DNA of 64,000 nucleotides from Marinobacter salinus (GTDB lineage: Bacteria; Pseudomonadota; Gammaproteobacteria; Pseudomonadales; Oleiphilaceae), in assembly GCF_001854125.1 (NCBI RefSeq), contig NZ_CP017715.1, positions 1,426,001 to 1,490,000 on the forward strand, given 5' to 3'. Below are positions 16,488 to 24,623 of this stretch, one piece after another (within the stretch, counting starts at the first letter, position 1; each line of letters begins with the position of its first letter). The notes under the pieces were generated by a model. It was not told the origin of the DNA, made no database searches, and saw nothing but the letters and a program-made list of their open reading frames with translations. Position numbers and translations under genes: made by a program.

Positions 16488-16987
16488 AACCTCCTCACGA
16501 TCAGACTGAACGCGAAACCCGCGACAAAGAAACAGATCAGGAATACAAAACCACCGACTGCCAGCGCAGCACCACCGGAAAGGCCCAGCCCACTGGTGCA
16601 GCCCCTTGCAAGCCGGGCACCCAGACCAGTCAGAATACCTCCAAGCAACGCCATCAACACTCGCGACGTGACGCCTGACGACGGCCCGCGCTCGATCTGG
16701 GGGCGGAATCGGTGGCTGGATAATGCAGCTACCAGTGCACCGACAAAGGCCCCAACAATTTCCCAGGTAATCCAGGCCTGAAGCGGCGAACCAGTGCTCA
16801 GGTAATCGCCAAGGTAACGATTATTGGAGGTGAGTTCCGGGGCAACCCATTGCCCCAGATCAGCCGTGAGGCGAGTGAAAAAACCACTCGCACCAAGACC
16901 ATGGCCGGTAAGAACAAACGTAAGGAAAAGGGCCAGCCCGAGACCGATACCGGCCCAGAAGGGCGACCAAAACGCTCGAGGAGACAT
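16478..16987 (-). CDS. YeeE/YedE-family sulfur transporter, first half (PmpA-like)
   Basis: This is a 169-residue membrane protein with four to five helices and the conserved motif LGARLARGCTSGLGLSGGAAL, whose Cys matches the sulfur-relay position of the family. It is the first gene of a three-gene operon with the PmpB-like and Cys-repeat lipoprotein genes. An AAGGAG ribosome-binding site precedes the ATG at 16987. A -35/-10 pair and an inverted repeat overlapping the -10 lie just upstream, suggesting repressor control. Confidence 0.85.
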   Translation of the reverse strand: MSPRAFWSPFWAGIGLGLALFLTFVLTGHGLGASGFFTRLTADLGQWVAPELTSNNRYLGDYLSTGSPLQAWITWEIVGAFVGALVAALSSHRFRPQIERGPSSGVTSRVLMALLGGILTGLGARLARGCTSGLGLSGGAALAVGGFVFLICFFVAGFAFSLIVRRFWQ

Positions 16988-17001
16988 GGGGCACTCCTTA
17001 A

Positions 17002-17048
17002 AGATAATAGGTGTATCTGTTTTATCTAAGGTTATTCCTTCATGTCAA
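17002..17048 (-). promoter_or_regulatory. Promoter and candidate operator of the pmpAB-lipoprotein operon
   Basis: On the minus strand, TTGACA (17048-17043) and GATAAA (17026-17021) are 16 bp apart, about 35 bp before the PmpA start. An inverted repeat, AGATAA (17002-17007) and TTATCT (17022-17027) with a 14-bp gap, overlaps the -10. BigR/ArsR-type sulfide-responsive repressors in other bacteria use TTAGATAA-like sites, so sulfur-dependent repression is plausible but unproven. No such regulator gene is adjacent. Confidence 0.5.
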
Positions 17049-17116
17049 ACACTGCCGAATCATACTGCAGATAAAGTGACGGTGGTCAAAAGCAGAGATA
17101 TTTTTGTCCAGCCAAT

Positions 17117-17143
17117 AAAAAACCCCAGCACGAATGCTGGGGT
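17117..17143 (-). terminator. Terminator after tRNA-Ser
   Basis: A stem of AACCCCAGCA pairing with TGCTGGGGTT around a CGAA tetraloop lies 8-10 bases past the tRNA 3' end. On the minus strand a run of six T follows it. It is a standard intrinsic terminator for the tRNA transcript. Confidence 0.85.
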
Positions 17144-17150
17144 TTTGTAT

Positions 17151-17241
17151 TGGCGGAGAGGGAGGGATTCGAACCCTCGATACGCTATTAACGTATACAC
17201 ACTTTCCAGGCGTGCGCCTTCAGCCACTCGGCCACCTCTCC
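17151..17241 (-). tRNA. tRNA-Ser (anticodon GGA)
   Basis: This is a 91-nt class II tRNA with a genome-encoded CCA end. The acceptor arms GGAGAGG and CCTCTCC pair at the two ends. The D-arm begins TGGCCGAGTGG. The anticodon loop CCTGGAAAG gives GGA (Ser, UCC/UCU codons). A long variable arm (TATACGTTAATAGCGTATC region) is typical of serine tRNAs, and the T-arm GGGTTCGAATCCC is perfect. It is transcribed alone, between its own promoter and terminator. Confidence 0.97.
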
Positions 17242-17282
17242 AATAAACTGAGTCAAATCAGCGATCTCATCGCTCATTTGAG

Positions 17283-17318
17283 GGCGCAAACTCTAATGTT
17301 TTTTCAGTCGTTTGGCAA
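17283..17318 (-). promoter_or_regulatory. Promoter of tRNA-Ser with GC-rich discriminator
   Basis: On the minus strand, TTGCCA (17318-17313) and TAGAGT (17295-17290) are separated by 17 bp and followed by GCGCCC around the expected start near 17283. A GC-rich stretch between -10 and start is the usual mark of stringently controlled stable-RNA promoters. The tRNA would have a leader of about 42 nt. Confidence 0.6.
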
Positions 17319-17368
17319 CTCTCTTTGGCAAATTCGTCAAAATAATCCGTGTCGTCGGCTGTCGTTGC

Positions 17369-17455
17369 CTAACGATTAAACAGATTGAAGACTATCGTTA
17401 AGACAATGCTGGTCACGATCAGTATGATGCCCGCGATTAGGAGCTGCCAAGCCAT
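17369..17455 (-). CDS. 28-residue hydrophobic membrane microprotein
   Basis: This is a 29-codon ORF starting MAWQLLIAGIILI and ending FNLFNR before TAG. It is almost entirely one hydrophobic helix (about residues 4-24) with a single positive end, so it should insert as a one-pass membrane peptide. A TGAGGG ribosome-binding site lies about 11 bases before the ATG. It sits alone between the tRNA-Ser promoter and the divergent isochorismatase gene. Size and shape recall KdpF-type or other single-helix regulators, but no kdp genes are near and I recognise no family. Confidence 0.5.
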   Translation of the reverse strand: MAWQLLIAGIILIVTSIVLTIVFNLFNR

Positions 17456-17506
17456 GGCACTCTATCCCTCACCTGATTCCCGCGGGCGTGTAACAGGAGG
17501 ACACCA

Positions 17507-18037
17507 ATGCTGATGAAAGCTGAGCAATCCACTTTGGTGCTGATTGATCTCCAGGAAAAACTGATGCCTGCCATCAGTCATGGTCAGGAGGTCATCGATC
17601 AGAGCCTTTTGCTGGCAACCATTGCCGGCCTTTTGAACATTCCCGTGCTGGCAACTGAACAGGTTCCGGACAAGCTGGGGAGAAACGTTGAAGCTGTGCG
17701 TGAACTATGTCAGCAGACGATCGAAAAATATCACTTCGATGCCTGCCCGGACGGGCTGATTGACACTCTGCCAGAGGGGAGGCAACACATCGTGATTGGC
17801 GGGTGTGAGACACACGTATGCATGATGCAAACCGCGCTTAGCCTTCTCGATGCAGGCTTCAAGGTCTGGGTTGTCGCCGATGCAACCGGGTCAAGAAACG
17901 AGTTCGACCGCGATGTCGCTCTGGATCGTCTCCATCAAAGTGGAGCAAAGATTGTCACGGTGGAGATGGTGGCATTCGAGTGGATGCGTCACTGCAGACA
18001 TCCACGGTTCAGGGATATCCAGACCCTGCTGAAGTGA
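17507..18037 (+). CDS. Isochorismatase-family cysteine hydrolase
   Basis: This is a 176-residue protein with the catalytic triad of the isochorismatase/nicotinamidase superfamily: Asp14 (VLIDLQ), Lys74 (IEKYHFDAC) and Cys105 (GGCETHVCMMQTAL). The cis-peptide region before the Cys is intact. It is closest to the YcaC-like group, whose substrates are mostly unknown. A strong AGGAGGAC ribosome-binding site precedes the ATG at 17507. The cupin gene follows 74 bp downstream; no pathway link is evident. Confidence 0.88.
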   Translation: MLMKAEQSTLVLIDLQEKLMPAISHGQEVIDQSLLLATIAGLLNIPVLATEQVPDKLGRNVEAVRELCQQTIEKYHFDACPDGLIDTLPEGRQHIVIGGCETHVCMMQTALSLLDAGFKVWVVADATGSRNEFDRDVALDRLHQSGAKIVTVEMVAFEWMRHCRHPRFRDIQTLLK

Positions 18038-18111
18038 ATGACAATCAGGGACTCATCCATGCTCATGGCTGCGGCGTAAAATACACCCTTCGATATCGAC
18101 TGAGGTAACTC

Positions 18112-18762
18112 ATGCTCAACATGGACTTTTCGGAGCGTATTGTCATTCGGACCGAACAACAACAGTGGCAGAGCAGCCCTGCCGGGGGCGTATTGCGCAA
18201 GCCCCTCGCCCGGGAAGAAGCGGAACGAGGCCATGCAACCAGTGTTGTCCGCTATGAACCCGGCGCTTCCTTTGCGCGCCATGAACACCCGCTTGGAGAG
18301 GAAATTCTGGTCCTTGATGGGGTGTTTTCCGATGAAAATGGTGACTATCCTGCGGGAACCTACATCCGGAACCCTCCCGGTACCGGGCACGCGCCCTTTA
18401 GCAAGCATGGCTGTACGTTGCTGGTCAAGCTTCACCAGTTTAACGAGAGAGATCTGAAATCCGTTCGCGTGGATACCAATAGTGCACGCTGGTTACCAGG
18501 CATAGGTGGGCTGGAAGTCATGCCCCTGCACGAGTTTGAACACGAGCATGTGGCGCTTGTTAAGTGGCCGGCCAATGAAATCTTCCAACCCCACAGGCAC
18601 TTTGGCGGTGAGGAGATCTTTGTTCTCTCTGGCGAGTTCTGCGACGAGCACGGCCGGTACCCCAGAGGTACTTGGATCAGAAGCCCTCACCTGAGCCAGC
18701 ACCACCCCTTTGTCGAGCAGGAAACCATTATCTGGGTAAAAACCGGCCATCTACCCGAGTGA
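18112..18762 (+). CDS. Double ChrR-type cupin protein
   Basis: This is 216 residues made of two ChrR-like cupin domains. The first (about 20-105) has metal-site motifs RHEHPLGEEILVLDGVFSDE and GTGHAPF. The second (about 120-212) has PHRHFGGEEIFVLSGEFCDE and SQHHPF. The His/Glu pattern implies one metal in each half. The ChrR anti-sigma zinc domain is absent, so this is not an anti-sigma factor; it may be an enzyme or a metal or oxidation sensor. The start follows GAGGTAA; an internal ATG three codons later is also possible. Confidence 0.83.
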   Translation: MLNMDFSERIVIRTEQQQWQSSPAGGVLRKPLAREEAERGHATSVVRYEPGASFARHEHPLGEEILVLDGVFSDENGDYPAGTYIRNPPGTGHAPFSKHGCTLLVKLHQFNERDLKSVRVDTNSARWLPGIGGLEVMPLHEFEHEHVALVKWPANEIFQPHRHFGGEEIFVLSGEFCDEHGRYPRGTWIRSPHLSQHHPFVEQETIIWVKTGHLPE

Positions 18763-18771
18763 CACAAAAAA

Positions 18772-18785
18772 GGCCCCGAAGGGCC
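18772..18785 (-). terminator. Terminator of the DUF7352-like gene
   Basis: On the minus strand, GGCCC, TTCG loop, GGGCC is followed directly by six T, 28 bp after the stop of the gene at 18814. The UUCG-type loop makes this small hairpin stable. It lies between the convergent cupin gene and the 18814 gene. Confidence 0.8.
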
Positions 18786-18813
18786 AAAGTGTGGCGAAGG
18801 GATCGGTGGACCT

Positions 18814-19182
18814 TCAAGAGATGGCAGAATGCTGCCAGTTGACACGACTAAACATCTCGTTGCCCGCCGGCTCTCGATCGAAATCGGATTCCAGACTAGC
18901 TTCAGAGCCCGGTATCCCAAATACGTGATAAGCCTCGGGGCCGAACGGATCCAACGCTGTATCCAGATACTCGTAACTACTAGGTACCGGCTCGCCTGTC
19001 AGGGCGACCCGGAACTGCCGCTGAACCTTGGGCGTTCCGACGCTGAGTGACTGCTCCACCCAGAGAAAAACGGCCTTGTCAGGCACAAGGTACTCGCAAC
19101 GGACGACCCGATAACCTTCCGACAGCGACAGGCTGGTCGGCTCTTTACCGGATTCAAGACGGAATTTATGAATGGTCTTCAT
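18814..19182 (-). CDS. Conserved hypothetical protein (DUF7352-like)
   Basis: This is a 122-residue soluble protein starting MKTIHKFRLESG, with an AGAAGGAG ribosome-binding site. The pattern MKTIHKF..., a middle VPDKAVFLWVEQS strand and LTGEPVPSSYEYLDTALDP then AYHVFGI resembles the small DUF7352 family often seen in phages and plasmids. The function is unknown. No phage gene is near it. The family call is tentative; the gene itself is well supported by its own terminator and ribosome-binding site. Confidence 0.72.
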   Translation of the reverse strand: MKTIHKFRLESGKEPTSLSLSEGYRVVRCEYLVPDKAVFLWVEQSLSVGTPKVQRQFRVALTGEPVPSSYEYLDTALDPFGPEAYHVFGIPGSEASLESDFDREPAGNEMFSRVNWQHSAIS

Positions 19183-19302
19183 GACTGCTACTCCTTCTGG
19201 GCTGTTACCCGGACACAGCTCAATAGTGACCCTTAACGTGGCTCGATAAAATAAGGTTTCATGATAGGTTTTGTTCGTTTTTTTCGATGCTTTCAGGCAA
19301 CG

Positions 19303-20196
19303 TCAAAAATTACCCCTTTTCTCGCATATAGCCCGCACTCCAACGTGGGTGAAGTTCCTGCTACGGGTAATCGCAAACAGCTCATCCTTAACCTCGTCGA
19401 TGGAAGCTATGTGCTCCACTTCATACTGACGACAAACCTCATCTTCTATAGCAGTCGGAGCGGCAAACACCCCCAGCCCCTCACGCCCAAACACCTTAAT
19501 AAGAGCGCTGTCGTCGATTCTCGCGACGACGTTCATTCGAACACCCTTGAGCGAGAACCAGTTCATCAGCCGCTCAAAATACGGCGCATTGGTGGCATTC
19601 GCCAATAAAGGCTCACCGTTAAGAGACTCTGGAAATCCCTTCTTCAGACGTCGAGCCAGATGGGCGGACGCAAACAGACTGATGCTGGAACCCGCGAGTG
19701 AGTGTACTGTGAAACTTCCCTGATCATCCTGGCCCGGTGTCCGGTCCGTCAGGACAACGTCCAGCTCCCTGCGCTTCAGGCTCAATACAAGATCTTCCGT
19801 ACCACCGGTACGGCACTCCAGTTGCACCGGGCGGTCCAGAACCATTGCGGGTTGCAGGAGGTAATAAGCAATCAGTTTGTGAATGGAGGCGGACACTCCG
19901 GCCGAAAGCGTCAGCGGCCTCTCTGCCGGCGCAAGGCGAAGGGTCTCATTGAGTTCCCCGGTAAGCGCGAAAATGTCATCGGCGTAGCCAAGAACGATTT
20001 TACCCAGGTCTGTCAGTATGAGTTTCCGGCGCTCACGCTGGAAAAGCAGCCCGCCAACCGACGCCTCAAAGGTTGTCAGTTGCCCACTCAGGGTCTGTGG
20101 CGCTAACTCCAGCACCTCACTTGCGCGGACGATAGAGCCTTCCCGGCTGATAACCCAGAAATAATAAAGATGCCTGAGATTTAGCCGATCCATCAT
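19303..20196 (-). CDS. LysR-family regulator, NhaR type
   Basis: This is 297 residues. The N-terminal DNA-binding domain (LNLRHLYYFWVISREGSIVR, then APQTLSGQLTTFEASVG) follows the NhaR variant of LysR, with FWVI and QTLSGQL typical of that branch. The ligand-binding domain spans about 95-290. NhaR activates sodium-proton antiporter and biofilm genes in enteric bacteria. No antiporter is adjacent; the gene lies 19 bp after the MFS transporter gene on the same strand, so the two may work together. Confidence 0.87.
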   Translation of the reverse strand: MMDRLNLRHLYYFWVISREGSIVRASEVLELAPQTLSGQLTTFEASVGGLLFQRERRKLILTDLGKIVLGYADDIFALTGELNETLRLAPAERPLTLSAGVSASIHKLIAYYLLQPAMVLDRPVQLECRTGGTEDLVLSLKRRELDVVLTDRTPGQDDQGSFTVHSLAGSSISLFASAHLARRLKKGFPESLNGEPLLANATNAPYFERLMNWFSLKGVRMNVVARIDDSALIKVFGREGLGVFAAPTAIEDEVCRQYEVEHIASIDEVKDELFAITRSRNFTHVGVRAICEKRGNF

Positions 20197-20215
20197 GAAA
20201 TCATTCCCGAGCGAA

Positions 20216-21406
20216 TCAGTCCGGCTTGCTAATCGAAGCGCATGCTGGTGGCGACCTCACCAACCAGACAGTCATAATCACACCATGAAGAACAAGAAAA
20301 GGCACGGCAATCATCACCAGTCCCGACCAGCCCAGCCAGCTAAGCGCAGCGCCGGCGGACAAAGCCGCCGTCGCCTGGGAACCAAACACAAGGATGTCAT
20401 TAAGCCCCTGCACTCTGAAGCGCTCAACGTCCAGATATCCCCTGGGCAGCAACGAAGTACCGCCGACAAACAGGAAATTCCAGCCGACGCCCAGTAACAG
20501 CAGGGCCCCAAGGTAGTGATGAAAGCTGATACCACTTGCAGCGAGCGCCACGCAGGCAAAATAAGCCAACAATCCACCGGCCATCATCACGGGAATACCA
20601 ATCACTCGGGTCAACCATCCGCTGATCAATGAGGGCAAATACATGGCCATGATGTGGAGCTGAATAACCCGCTTGGCGTCATTCAGGTCATGCCCGGCCA
20701 ACTCTGTCATGCTAAGTGGCGTCGCGGTCATAATAAAGCTCATGACAGCGTACCCGACAGACGCAGCACTGATGGCCGCCCAGACGAGCGGATTTTTGAG
20801 AATTTCTGTTAGCGGACGACCACCCCCGGAATGGGTTTCCCGAACCAGCTCCCCCCCGGCCCTGTACCCCAGAACCAGAATGACCAGAGCCGATGCCTGC
20901 ACCGCTGCCAGCCCCAGCCAACTGAGCAGGAACGGATGCTCTCCGCCACCACCCAGCGCAGCGACTTCAGGACCAAGCCAGGCAGCAACGAGACCACCCA
21001 GTAGCACGCGGGCGGCAGCCGTCGCGGCCAAACCGGGAGGTACCGACTCCATCGCGGCAAAACGATACTGATGAACAACGGCCAAGCCGGTTCCGCCAAG
21101 GACAGATGCCAGACAAAGCAAAGGAAACAGGCCCTGCCAGGAAGCCAAGGCACCCAAAAATGCGGCTGTCATACCCATGACAGTTCCGAGGAGCATCACC
21201 CGTTTTCGGCCAATTCTTTCCATCAGCCAGGTCGCGGGCTTGATGGCCAGCACCGTACCCACGACAACCAGCCCGACAGGTAGTGTGGCATATTCTGGCA
21301 CGGGAGAAAGGAGGCGACCCTGGATACTACCAATGAAAACAATGAAGGGCGCCGTACACATGGCGAGTGCCTGCGCGGCAACCAGAACCCAGACGTTGAG
21401 GGGCAT
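20216..21406 (-). CDS. Major facilitator superfamily transporter
   Basis: This is a 396-residue protein with about twelve membrane helices. The start at 21406 (MPLNVWVLVAAQALAMCTAPF) is chosen because the upstream extension lies in cheR. MFS loop motifs are visible: WLMERIGRKRVMLLGTVMGM between helices 2 and 3, and a weaker repeat in the second half. The substrate is unknown. The start is 5 bp from the cheR stop, so it is in the cheV-cheR transcript, an odd partner for chemotaxis genes. The NhaR-like regulator follows it. Confidence 0.85.
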   Translation of the reverse strand: MPLNVWVLVAAQALAMCTAPFIVFIGSIQGRLLSPVPEYATLPVGLVVVGTVLAIKPATWLMERIGRKRVMLLGTVMGMTAAFLGALASWQGLFPLLCLASVLGGTGLAVVHQYRFAAMESVPPGLAATAAARVLLGGLVAAWLGPEVAALGGGGEHPFLLSWLGLAAVQASALVILVLGYRAGGELVRETHSGGGRPLTEILKNPLVWAAISAASVGYAVMSFIMTATPLSMTELAGHDLNDAKRVIQLHIMAMYLPSLISGWLTRVIGIPVMMAGGLLAYFACVALAASGISFHHYLGALLLLGVGWNFLFVGGTSLLPRGYLDVERFRVQGLNDILVFGSQATAALSAGAALSWLGWSGLVMIAVPFLVLHGVIMTVWLVRSPPACASISKPD

Positions 21407-21410
21407 GGCG

Positions 21411-22238
21411 TTACTTTTTCCTGTAAATAATGCCCGGATGGCACTGCACCATCTCATAGAGATGCGACAGCCCGTTAAGGGACTCCGAGGCGCCAAGTAT
21501 CAGGTAACCGCCGGGGTTCAGCGTGGCATGAATCCGGGTAAGAATGTCCTTTTTCAGCTCTGCTGAGAAATAGATCAGAACATTCCGGCACATAACGATA
21601 TCAAACTTCCCCAGCATGTAGCGTTCCAGCAGATTCAGCTCCTTGAACTCCACCATGCCTTTCAGTTGGGGACGAATCTGCCAGCCACCATTGGGTGATG
21701 GTGTAAAGAACTGCTTCTGGCGTTCGGGTGAAAGCCCACGGCCGATAGCAATCATTTCGTACTCGCCACGCCGGGCCACCTCCAGAACGCTCTTGGAAAT
21801 ATCCGTTGCCGTTATTCTGACATCGCGTATTTTTCCAGGCCTGGTGCGCCGGAACTCTTCCAAAATCATTCCGATCGAGTATGGTTCCTGCCCCGTTGAA
21901 CAGGCTGCCGACCAGAGTCGTAACGGCTGGGTCAGCTTTCGTTCAGCGAACTCCGGAAGTAACTTTTCCTGAAGGATACGAAATGGATGATTGTCCCTGA
22001 ACCACAGCGTCTCGTTGGTTGTCATTGCATCAATGACAACCTCCCGGAGGTTGGCCCTCCCCGGACGCTTGAGACGCTCTAGCAGCCCGCCAAGAGAGTC
22101 GAGCTGATTTTCTTCCAGAATGCGCCGGAGGCGGCTTTTGACCAGGTACTGTTTATTGTCACCCAGTAAAATGCCGCACGCATCCTGCAGGAACGTCTTA
22201 AAAGCTTCGTATTCCTGTGGAGTTATATCCGCTTTCAT
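21411..22238 (-). CDS. cheR: Chemotaxis protein methyltransferase CheR
   Basis: This is 275 residues. The N-terminal helical domain spans about 1-80 and the SAM-dependent methyltransferase domain about 85-270. Visible motifs are LRLWSAACSTGQEPYSIGMI (SAM-binding loop), ITATDISKSVLEVARRGEY and FDIVMCRNVLIYFS. It methylates receptor glutamates during chemotactic adaptation. It lies 37 bp after cheV, the order found beside flgA in Pseudomonas and relatives. Confidence 0.95.
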   Translation of the reverse strand: MKADITPQEYEAFKTFLQDACGILLGDNKQYLVKSRLRRILEENQLDSLGGLLERLKRPGRANLREVVIDAMTTNETLWFRDNHPFRILQEKLLPEFAERKLTQPLRLWSAACSTGQEPYSIGMILEEFRRTRPGKIRDVRITATDISKSVLEVARRGEYEMIAIGRGLSPERQKQFFTPSPNGGWQIRPQLKGMVEFKELNLLERYMLGKFDIVMCRNVLIYFSAELKKDILTRIHATLNPGGYLILGASESLNGLSHLYEMVQCHPGIIYRKK

Positions 22239-22275
22239 TGAATCTCAGTTCTGAATGAATCCGTGAGCAGTGGTC

Positions 22276-23205
22276 TCAACCCTGATCAATGATTTCCATC
22301 ACCCGCTCTGCAAGCTCGTCCGGGCTGAACTTGGCCATGAAGTCGTCAGCACCGACCTTCTGAACCATAGCTTTATTGAAAACACCGCTCAATGAAGTAT
22401 GCAGCATTATAAACAAATCGCTGAGCGCCGGATCAGCCTTACAACGGGTAACCAGGGTATAACCGTCCATTTCCGGCATCTCCACATCGGAAATCACCAG
22501 AGCCAGATGATCCCGCGCTTTTGAGCCGTCTTCCGTGATCTCTTTAAGATACTGAAAAGCCTGCTTGCCGTCGTTCTTCGTAACAACTTCCATCCCGATG
22601 GCCGTAAGGCAGCGCTCAATCTGGCGGCGGGCGACTGTCGAGTCGTCAACAACGAGCACGGGCAGGTGTCCGGGCACCCTCTCTGCACTCTTGCTCAGCA
22701 CGGCCTCCGTAACATCTTCACGGAGAGGAGAAACTTCTGAAAGAATCTTCTCTACATCAATAATTTCTACTAGTTTATCATCAATTTTGGTCACCGCCGT
22801 CAGATAGACATCCTTACCGGCACCTTTCGGCGGCGGAAGAATATCCTCCCAGTTCATGTTCATGATCCGTTCAACCCCGGAGACCAGAAAACCCTGCGTC
22901 TTGCGATTATATTCGGTGATGATCACAAAACTGGTTGCCAGCTCCTCCTGCGGTATACCCGGAAGGCCAATCGACATACTGAGATCAATGATCGGAATGG
23001 TTTCGCCCCGGATGTGAGCCACGCCACGCACCACGGTTCTGCTATTGGGAATCGAAGACAGCTTCGGGCATTGCAGAACCTCTTTGACTTTGAACACATT
23101 GATGCCGTACATCTGTCGCCCGCGCAAGCGGAACAGAAGCAGCTCAAGACGATTCTGCCCAACCAGCTGGGTACGCTGATTTACACTATCCAATACCCCT
23201 GCCAT
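22276..23205 (-). CDS. cheV: Chemotaxis protein CheV
   Basis: This is 309 residues. A CheW-like coupling domain (about 18-160: ELLLFRLRGRQMYGINVFKV, RGVAHIRGETIPIIDLS) is followed by a receiver domain (about 180-305) with acidic residues VVDDS and phospho-acceptor Asp240 (VISDVEMPEMDG). CheV links receptors to the kinase and tunes adaptation. It is divergent from flgA across a 187-bp gap and heads the cheV-cheR unit. The core cheA/cheY genes are not in this window. Confidence 0.95.
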   Translation of the reverse strand: MAGVLDSVNQRTQLVGQNRLELLLFRLRGRQMYGINVFKVKEVLQCPKLSSIPNSRTVVRGVAHIRGETIPIIDLSMSIGLPGIPQEELATSFVIITEYNRKTQGFLVSGVERIMNMNWEDILPPPKGAGKDVYLTAVTKIDDKLVEIIDVEKILSEVSPLREDVTEAVLSKSAERVPGHLPVLVVDDSTVARRQIERCLTAIGMEVVTKNDGKQAFQYLKEITEDGSKARDHLALVISDVEMPEMDGYTLVTRCKADPALSDLFIMLHTSLSGVFNKAMVQKVGADDFMAKFSPDELAERVMEIIDQG

Positions 23206-23392
23206 CTTTTCTCTCCTGGCTCGCCGGAACTACGTCGGCATGCATTTTGCTCGGTCCTTTGAAATTCAACCGGCTGACAATAAACCGTCATCACCATACG
23301 GTTTCAGTCTGTTTAACGGCCATCACGCCCGAACCCTTAGCAACTATCGGGCATTTGGACTCTGATTGACAGCATAGGACAAACTAACAGGT

Positions 23393-24094
23393 ATGCGCAC
23401 CACCATTTACGCCCTAACCCTGCTAATGTCTAGCTTCAGCGCATTCGCCGGAACAGAACTAACCGCAACCCAGGTCCACGAAGCGGCGGTTGGATTTCTT
23501 GAGATTTTTGCCAAACAGCAGGCCGCGAACGGCTACAAGGTATCCTTCGAAACAGGCAGTATCGACGACAGGCTGTCACTGGCACATTGCCTAAACCCAC
23601 TCTCGGTTGAATTCACGGGTGACCCCTGGAAAAGCACGCGCCCCTCGCTTCAGGTTGCCTGCGAGAGTGAACGACCCTGGCGCCTGTTTGTGACCGCATC
23701 GGTTTCCATAACCGGGCCTGCCCTTGTTGCTGCGCGCCCGCTTACCCGGGGAGAGCGTGTGACGAAAGACATGGTGACAACAGACACGGTTGTAATCAAC
23801 GCCACCCGGCGCGGAATTATGCGCCAGGCACAGGACGTGGTAGGCATGGAAGTTCGGCGGCCGGTCAATTCCGGCTCACTGATTACACCGGACCTTCTGG
23901 CAGCCCCTGACGCTGTCGAAAGGGGCGACCATGTTATCATTACCGCAAAGAGTGGCTCATTCTCGGTGAGTACGCGCGGCAAGGCGCTGGCAAGTGCGTC
24001 TGTCGGTGAGCAGGTGTTGGTTGAAAACCTTGTTTCCGCCAGGACTGTTAAGGCAAATGTTGTGGCTCCGGGCCGGGTAGAGATTCCCATGTAA
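23393..24094 (+). CDS. flgA: Flagellar P-ring chaperone FlgA
   Basis: This is 233 residues with a Sec signal (about 1-19, ending FSAFA). The C-terminal SAF domain starts near 115: ARPLTRGERVTKDMVTTDTV, RPVNSGSLITPDLL, GDHVIITAKSGSFSVSTRGKAL. FlgA helps FlgI assemble the periplasmic P-ring. Its place between cheV and flgMN matches the Pseudomonas-type flagellar gene order. The start MRTTIYALTLL is the only one that gives a good signal peptide. Confidence 0.95.
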   Translation: MRTTIYALTLLMSSFSAFAGTELTATQVHEAAVGFLEIFAKQQAANGYKVSFETGSIDDRLSLAHCLNPLSVEFTGDPWKSTRPSLQVACESERPWRLFVTASVSITGPALVAARPLTRGERVTKDMVTTDTVVINATRRGIMRQAQDVVGMEVRRPVNSGSLITPDLLAAPDAVERGDHVIITAKSGSFSVSTRGKALASASVGEQVLVENLVSARTVKANVVAPGRVEIPM

Positions 24095-24202
24095 CACGCG
24101 GCAAAGGCAACGCGGTGCCGCCCGGCAAGAAACTGCCGTGTTTGCCCTCCTCTCGCGGGTGCCAGAGTGAAAAAATATTAATGCAGGGGCCTGAAATTTT
24201 TC

Positions 24203-24229
24203 TAAAGGTACGGACGGCCCGGCCGTTAA
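24203..24229 (+). promoter_or_regulatory. FliA (sigma-28) promoter of flgMN
   Basis: TAAAGGTA, then 11 bp, then GCCGTTAA matches the sigma-28 consensus TAAAGTTT-N11-GCCGATAA with correct spacing. It lies about 60 bp before the flgM start. Since FlgM is the anti-sigma factor for FliA, this gives the usual feedback loop. Confidence 0.8.
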
Positions 24230-24289
24230 ACGACTATAAATTCGAGTAAGTCACGTCCGAGCGTGACGTCACACGCAGCAGGTATTGAT

Positions 24290-24616
24290 ATGTCAGTTGA
24301 CTTAAATGGAATTGGCCCAGGCCAGGTCAACACCCAGCGGACCACGGCCGACAAGGCAACGGGCACCCAGGCTGCCCAGCCGGCAACCGACCAACAGGCA
24401 AAATCCCAAGCGCAGGGCGCACGGGGAGAGAACGTCAGCCTGAGCAGTCAGGCCAAGAACCTTAAACAGCTTGAACAGAAGCTGGGTGACTTTCCGGAGA
24501 TGGATGACGATCGGATTGCCGAAATCCGGTCAGCTCTGGAGAATGGCACTTATAAGGTGGACGCAGAGAAGCTGGCCCAGAAAATGCTTGAGATGGATGA
24601 AAGCATTTTCGGGTGA
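24290..24616 (+). CDS. flgM: Anti-sigma-28 factor FlgM
   Basis: This is 108 residues from the ATG at 24290 (MSVDLNGIGPGQ), with the disordered Gln/Ala/Thr-rich N-terminal half typical of FlgM. The C-terminal FliA-binding helices are VSLSSQAKNLKQLEQKL, DRIAEIRSALENGTYKVDAEKLAQKML. It holds FliA inactive until the hook is complete and is then exported. It is co-transcribed with flgN (7-bp gap) from a FliA-type promoter. An upstream ATG nine codons earlier gives a non-family N-terminus. Confidence 0.94.
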   Translation: MSVDLNGIGPGQVNTQRTTADKATGTQAAQPATDQQAKSQAQGARGENVSLSSQAKNLKQLEQKLGDFPEMDDDRIAEIRSALENGTYKVDAEKLAQKMLEMDESIFG

Positions 24617-24623
24617 GTAAACC

